DNA from: an uncultured Ruminococcus sp.
GTDB lineage: Bacteria > Bacillota > Clostridia > Oscillospirales > Ruminococcaceae
Length of the DNA: 6,119 nt
Assembly (NCBI GenBank): GCA_945876155.1
Contig: CAMCMW010000099.1
Location: forward strand, 1 to 6,119
Reading direction: 5' to 3'
Shown: one piece after another, positions 1-4,995 of the stretch
Numbering within the stretch: position 1 is the first letter of the stretch
How the letters are laid out: each line of letters begins with the position of its first letter
Program-made: the position numbers and the translations under genes
Notes under the pieces: model-generated
Databases searched by the model: none
Told to the model about the DNA's origin: nothing
What the model saw: only the letters and a program-made list of their open reading frames with translations

Positions 1-50
1 GTGATTTTTATTCCGCTGTATACGTTTTGAGTCTTTCTTTTATTTTTCAT
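1..50 (-). CDS. 5' end of a third gene in the moxR-DUF58 operon (partial, product not identifiable)
   Basis: An ATG at 50-48 on the minus strand opens a frame that stays open to the window edge. It encodes 16 visible residues beginning MKNKRKTQNVYSGIKI. The sequence AAGGAA lies seven bases upstream and overlaps the TAA stop of the DUF58 gene, so translation is probably coupled to that gene. The basic start followed by a turn towards hydrophobic residues would suit the cytoplasmic N-tail of a membrane protein, but too little is present to name it. By family knowledge, MoxR-DUF58 operons are often followed by a membrane-bound transglutaminase-like (TgpA/DUF3488) protein or by von Willebrand A-domain proteins. 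A transglutaminase-like protein is my best guess, from context only. Confidence 0.72.
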   Translation of the reverse strand, partial: MKNKRKTQNVYSGIKI

Positions 51-57
51 GTTCAGA

Positions 58-63
58 TTCCTT
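58..63 (-). promoter_or_regulatory. Shine-Dalgarno site overlapping the DUF58 stop codon
   Basis: Read on the minus strand, AAGGAA begins with the last two bases of the DUF58 TAA stop and sits seven bases before the ATG at 50-48. The position and overlap support a real third gene and translational coupling to the gene before it. Confidence 0.65.
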
Positions 64-1228
64 AAATAATTATATTGGATATTCCGTTTTCCGACTTTCC
101 GGCAGGAATTACAGTTACTTCATTGTTATTTTCCAGTTCGCCGAAGCTTACAGGACCGCCTTGTATCAGAAACGGACGGATATTTCCCATATAGCTTTCT
201 TTCATAACAGCTGAGAGATTATCCTTTGACGTGGTAATATATAATATACTGGAATACTCGTGGGATATATCTTTTATGGTCAGAGCGAAGTCAGTTTTTT
301 CCGCAGGTCCGGCGAGGAAAATTTCTCTCATAGCGTCAGCTGTATCTTTCTGGTCAGAAACCGGAATTATGATATCGTTTCCGGTATCGCCGCTGTAATA
401 GGCGAATTTAAAGGGAATATCGTTTTCAGCCAGGTAAAAGGATATGGAAAAGGCAGTCTGAGCCGCCGTGTCAAGAGTCCTTATATCCGCTTTTGAGGCA
501 CTGCCGCAGAAATCCAGTATAACAAGAATTGAGGAATTTATTGGCAGACTGTAATGCCTTACGATTATATCATCAAGCTTTAAGCTGAGATTCCAGTGTA
601 TCCTGTTTGGTTTGTCACCCTGGACGTAGTTTTTCAGGTCGAAAATCTCAGATGGGTCGTCACCGCTTTTGTGCTTGGAAAAAATGGCGCTTTCCTCGGC
701 GTTTATCATGCTGAAATTTTCCGCACTGCTTACAGGGTCAATTTCCGGCAGAACGGTAATTTCGCAGGAATTTTTCGGTTTTACACTGCATGAAAAAAGC
801 TTGATGAAGTCAAATATATGCACTGATTTTACACTGACACTGAGTATTCCGCAGTAGTCTGAGGTCAGGGCAAAGCTTACCTTTTCTGAGCATAGCGGGT
901 GGACAGGGATTGAGATAGTCATTTTGTCAGTAACACCCATTAAGTTGTTGCTGTATTCAACCGTAACAACGCTGTTTGGAAATGGCAGGGGAGTTCTGTT
1001 TGTGAGTTTAAGGGAAAATCCGATTCTGCCGTTTTTTACGGCTGTTTCGGACTCCGGTTCTATATCCGCAGTAATAAGAAATTTTGCAGCAATTATGCAG
1101 GCACCCATAATAAAAGGCAGAGAAACTGTAAAAATAAGAAGATAGAAGGACAGGGTTTCAGAATAGAGGATATAGAACAATATGGAAACGATTAGAAGTA
1201 TAAAATACAGGAATTTTGATATCGCCAT
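62..1228 (-). CDS. DUF58-domain membrane protein
   Basis: This 388-residue protein partners the MoxR ATPase encoded just upstream. Two hydrophobic segments at about residues 5-22 and 26-51 should anchor it in the cytoplasmic membrane. A beta-rich stretch follows (about 60-165). The DUF58 core is recognised at residues 194-229, where the family pattern appears as EIFDLKNYVQGDKPNRIHWN followed by LKLDDIIVRHY, with the conserved G204-D205 and the R209-I210-H211-W212 core. From about residue 232 (ILVILDF) the fold resembles a von Willebrand A-like domain, but the usual metal-site DxSxS is not intact: DFCGSAS is found instead. The gene starts 15 bases after the moxR stop with an AGGGAG ribosome site at 1235-1240, so the two are almost certainly co-transcribed. 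Family proteins are proposed clients or partners of MoxR in envelope or complex assembly; the exact role here is unknown. Confidence 0.9.
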   Translation of the reverse strand: MAISKFLYFILLIVSILFYILYSETLSFYLLIFTVSLPFIMGACIIAAKFLITADIEPESETAVKNGRIGFSLKLTNRTPLPFPNSVVTVEYSNNLMGVTDKMTISIPVHPLCSEKVSFALTSDYCGILSVSVKSVHIFDFIKLFSCSVKPKNSCEITVLPEIDPVSSAENFSMINAEESAIFSKHKSGDDPSEIFDLKNYVQGDKPNRIHWNLSLKLDDIIVRHYSLPINSSILVILDFCGSASKADIRTLDTAAQTAFSISFYLAENDIPFKFAYYSGDTGNDIIIPVSDQKDTADAMREIFLAGPAEKTDFALTIKDISHEYSSILYITTSKDNLSAVMKESYMGNIRPFLIQGGPVSFGELENNNEVTVIPAGKSENGISNIII

Positions 1229-1243
1229 AGCACTCTCCCTGTA

Positions 1244-2206
1244 TTAATGCGTCAGCTTCGGCACTGCAACGTTTCTGAGTATCTCGTTTAACACTGCCGT
1301 TTCGTTCATTTCGCTTAAAATGGCTTTTCTTTCAAGTATTATCCTGTGCTGTGAAACGTCGTGGAAAACAAATGCAACATCATCAGGGATAACGTAGTCA
1401 CGTCCGTTGAGCAGGGCAGACGCTCTTGCCATTGCCGCAAGGCTTATAGTACCTCTCGGACTAAGTCCCAGGGCAATCATAGGGTGGTGTCTTGTTGCGT
1501 CGGCAAGGTGGGCAATGTATGCAAGTATGCTGTCGTCAATATATATTTCACTGGTTATTTTGCGGAGAGTCATAAGCTGTTCTGCTGTGATGGCGGAATT
1601 TACCAGCCTGATATTTCCCTCCGGAGAGGAAAGCTTTGATTTGAGAATACTTATCTCGCTTTTCACGTCCGGATAGCCCATGTTGAGCTTTATCATAAAG
1701 CGGTCAAGCTGTGATTCCGGCAGCATCTGTGTTCCTATTGAACCGACAGGGTTCTGGGTTGCGATAACGGTGTAAGGCTGTGGGAGGCGGAAACTTTTTC
1801 CGTCAACGGTAATATTTCCCTCCTCCATTATTTCAAGGAGTGCAGACTGGGTTTTGCTGGAAGTACGGTTTATCTCGTCCGCTAAAAACAGGTTGCAGAC
1901 TGCAACGCCCGGCTTGTACTCAAAATTACCGGTTGCCTTGTTGTACATTGAAAAGCCGGTTATGTCCGTAGGGAGGACGTCGGGGGTAAACTGCATACGG
2001 TTGTAGTCAAGGGACATTGCTTTTGAAAATGCCAAAGCCATAGTGGTTTTTCCGACACCAGGGATATCCTCAATCAGTACATGACCTCCTGCGAGCATTG
2101 CAAGGAGAGTCTTGACTATAACGTCGTCCTTGCCGATAACGGCTTTCTTTATTTCAGAGATAACAGCCTGTATGCTGTTCTGAGCAATTTTTATTGTATT
2201 TTCCAT
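1244..2206 (-). CDS. MoxR-family AAA+ ATPase
   Basis: This 320-residue cytoplasmic AAA+ ATPase is of the MoxR (AAA_3) type, complete and of normal length. Visible motifs in order are Walker A GVGKTT (50-55), Walker B LFLADEINR (106-114, acidic pair D110/E111), sensor 1 in TVIATQNP (N152), the arginine finger in LPESQLDRF (R169) and the sensor 2 arginine in LGLSPRG (R251). The C-terminal helical lid carries the family's usual VIPDDV element (272-277). MoxR proteins act as ATP-driven chaperones that mature or insert cofactors into partner complexes, commonly with DUF58 and von Willebrand A-domain proteins, which fits the downstream gene. The start is supported by a GAAAGGA ribosome site six bases or so upstream and by a good promoter about 30 bases away, giving a short leader. 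It is the first gene of the leftward operon. Confidence 0.95.
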   Translation of the reverse strand: MENTIKIAQNSIQAVISEIKKAVIGKDDVIVKTLLAMLAGGHVLIEDIPGVGKTTMALAFSKAMSLDYNRMQFTPDVLPTDITGFSMYNKATGNFEYKPGVAVCNLFLADEINRTSSKTQSALLEIMEEGNITVDGKSFRLPQPYTVIATQNPVGSIGTQMLPESQLDRFMIKLNMGYPDVKSEISILKSKLSSPEGNIRLVNSAITAEQLMTLRKITSEIYIDDSILAYIAHLADATRHHPMIALGLSPRGTISLAAMARASALLNGRDYVIPDDVAFVFHDVSQHRIILERKAILSEMNETAVLNEILRNVAVPKLTH

Positions 2207-2213
2207 TTTTGTG

Positions 2214-2220
2214 TCCTTTC
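2214..2220 (-). promoter_or_regulatory. Shine-Dalgarno site of the moxR gene
   Basis: On the minus strand GAAAGGA lies seven bases before the ATG at 2206-2204. It fixes the chosen start. Confidence 0.75.
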
Positions 2221-2236
2221 TTTTTTATTTATTTTA

Positions 2237-2265
2237 AGTATATCATATTTTACGTATAAATTCAA
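2237..2265 (-). promoter_or_regulatory. Promoter of the moxR-DUF58 operon (sigma-A type)
   Basis: Read on the minus strand, the -35 hexamer is TTGAAT (2265-2260). After a 17-base spacer comes the -10 hexamer TATACT (2242-2237), preceded by TGA, which gives an extended -10 (TGn). Transcription should start near 2230, leaving a leader of about 24 bases that includes the ribosome site. This is a pattern match by eye; the AT-rich setting makes chance matches more likely, but the spacing and position relative to the gene are right. Confidence 0.7.
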
Positions 2266-2384
2266 TTTAAAATTTAATTACAAAGAAATATGCCAGTAAC
2301 TTAACGTAATCTTTACAAAAAAATAAAAAAAACATACCGAAAATCAGTTAATTTATTGTATTGTGCCAAAATTCCCAAAGCACA

Positions 2385-2413
2385 TTGACAAAGAGGCAAA
2401 AAGAATATATACT
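2385..2413 (+). promoter_or_regulatory. Promoter of the ppa-prs operon (sigma-A type)
   Basis: A perfect -35 hexamer TTGACA (2385-2390) is followed after 17 bases by TATACT (2408-2413), one mismatch from the -10 consensus. Transcription should start near 2420, about 49 bases before the TTG start of the pyrophosphatase. Because the promoter lies inside the open frame that extends upstream to 2361, it also shows that the gene does not begin there. No terminator-like hairpin or riboswitch fold is evident in the short leader. Confidence 0.8.
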
Positions 2414-2455
2414 TATTAATGGAGTTTTAATCGGAAAAGTACATATTTTTCTGAA

Positions 2456-2460
2456 AGGAG
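2456..2460 (+). promoter_or_regulatory. Shine-Dalgarno site that decides the TTG start of ppa
   Basis: AGGAG, within GAAAGGAG, lies eight bases before TTG 2469-2471. There is no ATG or GTG in the right frame at that distance, so this site selects TTG as the initiation codon. Confidence 0.75.
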
Positions 2461-2468
2461 TTTTTTGT

Positions 2469-2999
2469 TTGAATATATGGCATAATATCAGTCCGAAGCG
2501 TATAAGCCCTGACGACTTCGTGGCTGTAATTGAGATTCCAAAGGGCAGCAAGATAAAGTATGAGCTGGACAAGGAAACTGGGCTTATAAAGCTTGACAGG
2601 ATACTCTATACCTCAACCCATTATCCTGCAAACTACGGTCTTATTCCGAGAACCTATGCAGACGACGGCGACCCTCTTGACGTTCTTGTTCTATGCTCCG
2701 AGACACTTTATCCTATGACACTTGTAAGATGCTATCCTATCGGTGTTATCAGAATGATAGACAGCGGACATCATGACGATAAGATAATCGCTATCCCGTT
2801 TGACGACCCGAACTACAACACCTATCAGGATATTGACGAGGTTCCGAAACACGTTTTTGACGAAATGATCCACTTCTTCAAGGTATATAAGGAGCTGGAA
2901 AACAAGACAACAGCTGTTGATGAGATAGAACACGTTGACAGTGCAAAGGATATTATTGCCAATGATATTGAGCATTATATAGACAAATTCTGTAAATAA
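2469..2999 (+). CDS. ppa: Inorganic pyrophosphatase, family I (soluble, TTG start)
   Basis: The enzyme hydrolyses pyrophosphate to two phosphates in the cytoplasm with magnesium, pulling biosynthetic reactions forward. From the TTG start it is 176 residues, the usual bacterial family I length. The family signature DGDPLD is at 66-71 and supplies the metal-binding aspartates D66, D68 and D71. Others in place are E22, K30, E32, R44, Y52 and Y56 near the N-terminus, D98, D103 and K105 in [10 protein letters not shown], and Y140-K141 near the C-terminus. The residue after D98 is serine, where the E. coli enzyme has glutamate. I chose TTG 2469 because it has a good ribosome site, matches family length, and lies downstream of a promoter that sits inside the longer open frame. 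The gene ends 26 bases before the PRPP synthetase gene, so the two probably form an operon. Confidence 0.95.
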   Translation: MNIWHNISPKRISPDDFVAVIEIPKGSKIKYELDKETGLIKLDRILYTSTHYPANYGLIPRTYADDGDPLDVLVLCSETLYPMTLVRCYPIGVIRMIDSGHHDDKIIAIPFDDPNYNTYQDIDEVPKHVFDEMIHFFKVYKELENKTTAVDEIEHVDSAKDIIANDIEHYIDKFCK

Positions 3000-3025
3000 A
3001 TAACGGAAGGAAAAGGTAAAGACAG

Positions 3026-4177
3026 ATGACTGTTAAAGCAAGCGAAGTTTTATTCAATTCCCAGACAAGCGTTGCGCCTCTCGGACTTATTGCTCTTGAA
3101 AGTGCAGCAGAGCTTGGAAAAAAGATTGACGAGTATCTTGTTTCATGGGCGAAAAAGGGCGGTTACGATATCGACACACTCCTTATCAAAAACCAGTGTC
3201 CGAGATTTGCCTCCGGTGACGGAAAAGGACTTATTGAGTCAACAGTAAGAGGCAAGGACATATTTATCATTGTTGACGTCGGCAACTACAGCTGCACATA
3301 CAAAATGTTCGGCAAGGAAAATTCAATGTCTCCTGACGACCACTACCAGGATTTAAAGAGAATTATCCAGGCTATCTCCGGCAAGGCGCATAGAATCAAT
3401 GTTATCATGCCGATCCTCTACGGCGGACGCCAGCACAAGAGAAGCTACCGTGAATCCCTTGACTGTGCTGTTGCACTTCAGGAACTCCAGTCAATGGGTG
3501 TTTCAAATATCGTAACATTTGACGCTCACGACCCGAGAGTACACAATGCAATTCCGCTTATGGGATTTGACAACGTTATACCGTCATATCAGGTTCTTAA
3601 AGCACTGTTCAATAACGTTGACGACCTTGTAATAAACAAGGACGAGTTTATGGTTGTCAGCCCGGACGAGGGTGCGCTCAACAGAAATATGTACTATGCG
3701 TCAGTACTGGGCGTTGATATGGGTATGTTCTATAAGAGACGTGACTACTCAAGAATCGTTGACGGCAGAAACCCTATCGTTGCTCACGAATATCTCGGCA
3801 ACTCAATGGAGGGCAAGGACGTTTTCGTAGCTGATGATATTATTTCCTCCGGTGAATCCGTTCTCGACATTGCCTATGCGCTGAAAGCCAAGAAAGCAAG
3901 AAGATTTTTCGCTTACGGCACTTACGGTCTTTTCACAAACGGTCTTGAAAAGTTTGACAAGGCTTATGAGGAAGGTTATATTTCCGGTGTGTTCGGCACA
4001 AACCTGACATACAGGTCTCCGGAACTGCTCAAGCGTCCGTGGTTCCATGAGGTTGACGTTTCAAAGTACATCGCTTACTTTATCGCATCTATCAACCATG
4101 ACGTTTCAATCAGCACAGTCATTGACCCACACGAAAAAATCAAAACTCTGCTTGCAAAACAGGGACATAATCAGTAA
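3026..4177 (+). CDS. prs: Ribose-phosphate pyrophosphokinase (PRPP synthetase), long divergent clostridial type
   Basis: The product makes PRPP and AMP from ribose 5-phosphate and ATP, feeding purine, pyrimidine, NAD, histidine and tryptophan synthesis in the cytoplasm. At 383 residues it is about 65 longer than the B. subtilis enzyme (about 317), with extra sequence mainly in the N-terminal half. Recognisable elements are the flexible catalytic loop GGRQHKR (133-139), the metal-binding region TFDAHDP (H168), VSPDEGALNR (211-220, D214), the catalytic basic pair in YKRRD (K237, R239) and the ribose-phosphate loop VADDIISSGES (268-278). That loop departs from the usual PRS form DDxxDTxGT and looks more like a phosphoribosyltransferase loop. 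The start has AAAAGG nine bases upstream and an additional GGAAGGA slightly further away. The gene follows ppa closely and is closed by a strong terminator. Confidence 0.9.
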   Translation: MTVKASEVLFNSQTSVAPLGLIALESAAELGKKIDEYLVSWAKKGGYDIDTLLIKNQCPRFASGDGKGLIESTVRGKDIFIIVDVGNYSCTYKMFGKENSMSPDDHYQDLKRIIQAISGKAHRINVIMPILYGGRQHKRSYRESLDCAVALQELQSMGVSNIVTFDAHDPRVHNAIPLMGFDNVIPSYQVLKALFNNVDDLVINKDEFMVVSPDEGALNRNMYYASVLGVDMGMFYKRRDYSRIVDGRNPIVAHEYLGNSMEGKDVFVADDIISSGESVLDIAYALKAKKARRFFAYGTYGLFTNGLEKFDKAYEEGYISGVFGTNLTYRSPELLKRPWFHEVDVSKYIAYFIASINHDVSISTVIDPHEKIKTLLAKQGHNQ

Positions 4178-4183
4178 AAAGTT

Positions 4184-4218
4184 ATCCGCACCTTTTATTT
4201 TAAGGGTGCGGATTTTTT
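4184..4218 (+). terminator. Intrinsic terminator of the ppa-prs operon
   Basis: ATCCGCACC (4184-4192) pairs with GGTGCGGAT (4205-4213) in a nine-base stem. It can extend by three weaker pairs (T-G, T-A, T-A), leaving a six-base loop. A run of T follows through 4218. It begins six bases after the prs stop codon. It separates this operon from the clpB unit. Confidence 0.92.
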
Positions 4219-4247
4219 ATATCCGGAAAAATATTTTTATAACTCGC

Positions 4248-4265
4248 AAATAAAATTATATAAAA
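4248..4265 (+). promoter_or_regulatory. AT-rich UP-element-like tract
   Basis: An almost uninterrupted A/T tract (AAATAAAATTATATAAAA) lies directly upstream of the -35 box at 4269, roughly -57 to -39 from the expected start point. This is where the RNA polymerase alpha subunit contacts UP elements. The assignment is by position and composition only, in a genome that is AT-rich between genes. Confidence 0.4.
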
Positions 4266-4268
4266 CGC

Positions 4269-4297
4269 TTGACAAGTTATGAACATGGTGCTATAAT
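4269..4297 (+). promoter_or_regulatory. Exact-consensus promoter of the ribbon-helix-helix/clpB operon
   Basis: The -35 hexamer is TTGACA (4269-4274), the spacer is 17 bases, and the -10 hexamer is TATAAT (4292-4297), preceded by TGC, an extended -10. All twelve hexamer bases match the housekeeping sigma consensus. Transcription should start near 4304, leaving a leader of about 16 bases that is essentially the ribosome site. A short palindrome, CTTG-A-CAAG (4268-4276), overlaps the -35 box. No CIRCE (TTAGCACTC inverted repeat) or CtsR-type GGTCAAA repeat is seen nearby. Confidence 0.85.
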
Positions 4298-4306
4298 ATT
4301 GATAAA

Positions 4307-4312
4307 AGGAGG
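4307..4312 (+). promoter_or_regulatory. Shine-Dalgarno site of the ribbon-helix-helix gene
   Basis: AGGAGG, a full match to the anti-Shine-Dalgarno core, lies seven bases before ATG 4320-4322. It identifies the true start and excludes the in-frame TTG at 4269, which is part of the -35 box. Confidence 0.85.
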
Positions 4313-4319
4313 GGAGAAG

Positions 4320-4982
4320 ATGAAAAAAAGCGTATACAGTCTGGTTTTGTCAGATGATGTGGTGAAAGCTATTGACGATATGGCTTACCGGTTAAACACA
4401 AGCCGTTCAAACCTTATCAATCAGATACTGGCTGAACAGGTTTCCTACAAAACTCCCGAAAGCCTTATGAAAGATATCTTCGACTGCATGAGAATAATCA
4501 TGGACGGTCACTTTCAGATACAGGGGCAGGCGTCAGACGCAATGCTTTCAATAAGAAGTCCACTGAGGTATAAGTACAAGCCGACTATAAGATACCGTGT
4601 GGAGCTTTTAAGGGAGGCAGAAAAGGACGTTTTCGGAAAACTTTCAGTTTCATTCCGTACCCAGAGCGCACAGCTTATCAGTATGCTTGAAGGCTTTTTC
4701 AGACTATGGTACAGTCTTGAAAAAGCTTATATAAATAATTATTTTCCGGAGGGTGTTGAGTATGCTTATTCAGAGGGCAGATTTATCAGAAAGCTTAAAA
4801 TTTCAAAGGAAATCGGTCAGACCAGTCCGGATCTGCTGGGCAATGCCATAGGTGATTATATAAGATTGCTTGATTCCGAAATAAAACTTTATTTTGACGG
4901 AATTGACGATATGGGAATGACAGCGGGAAAAATGGAAAAAATGCTTGTGGACAGTATAAATAATGGTATGACAGTCATTTAA
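4320..4982 (+). CDS. Ribbon-helix-helix (CopG/Arc-like) DNA-binding protein with unknown C-terminal domain
   Basis: This 220-residue protein has an N-terminal ribbon-helix-helix fold: a short strand (SVYSLVL, 4-10), helix A (about 11-25) and, after NTSRS, helix B (about 28-41, [13 protein letters not shown]). The strand would insert into the DNA major groove as a dimer. The remaining 175 or so residues are mostly helical by eye, with a basic, tyrosine-rich patch [14 protein letters not shown] (83-96) and an aromatic segment [12 protein letters not shown] (126-137). I do not recognise this region; it may bind a ligand or protein, or mediate assembly. No membrane segment or signal peptide is visible. 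The gene has its own very strong promoter, and its stop codon overlaps the clpB ribosome site, so the two genes are co-expressed. A role as repressor of its own operon is an inference from this arrangement. It is too long for a typical antitoxin, and no toxin gene is adjacent. Confidence 0.85.
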   Translation: MKKSVYSLVLSDDVVKAIDDMAYRLNTSRSNLINQILAEQVSYKTPESLMKDIFDCMRIIMDGHFQIQGQASDAMLSIRSPLRYKYKPTIRYRVELLREAEKDVFGKLSVSFRTQSAQLISMLEGFFRLWYSLEKAYINNYFPEGVEYAYSEGRFIRKLKISKEIGQTSPDLLGNAIGDYIRLLDSEIKLYFDGIDDMGMTAGKMEKMLVDSINNGMTVI

Positions 4983-4987
4983 GGAGG
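4981..4987 (+). promoter_or_regulatory. clpB Shine-Dalgarno site overlapping the preceding stop codon
   Basis: AAGGAGG begins with the last two bases of the TAA stop of the ribbon-helix-helix gene and lies eight bases before the clpB ATG. The overlap suggests translational coupling of the two genes. Confidence 0.85.
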
Positions 4988-4995
4988 TATTTGTT

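Noticed and set aside
2419..2430. Three-codon upstream frame (ATG GAG TTT TAA) in the ppa leader
   Set aside because: It lies at or before the expected transcription start and has no room for a ribosome site, so it is probably chance.
2361..2468. N-terminal extension of the pyrophosphatase from TTG 2361
   Set aside because: It would contain its own promoter (2385-2413), lacks a ribosome site, and adds residues with no counterpart in family I pyrophosphatases.
4227..4238. Perfect palindrome AAAAATATTTTT between terminator and promoter
   Set aside because: It is pure A/T in an AT-rich spacer, where such palindromes are expected by chance, and it lies about 30 bases upstream of the -35 box.
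4047..4253. 68-residue plus-strand frame across the prs end and terminator
   Set aside because: It overlaps prs in another frame, runs through the terminator hairpin, and has no ribosome site.
4279..4286. ATGAACAT as a possible operator in the promoter spacer
   Set aside because: The symmetry is only three bases on each side and does not extend, so it cannot be told apart from chance.
4269..4319. N-terminal extension of the ribbon-helix-helix protein from TTG 4269
   Set aside because: The TTG is the first half of the -35 box, and a perfect AGGAGG points to ATG 4320.
4320..4982. Toxin-antitoxin antitoxin interpretation of the ribbon-helix-helix gene
   Set aside because: The neighbours are prs and clpB, no toxin-sized partner is present, and the protein is much longer than usual ribbon-helix-helix antitoxins.
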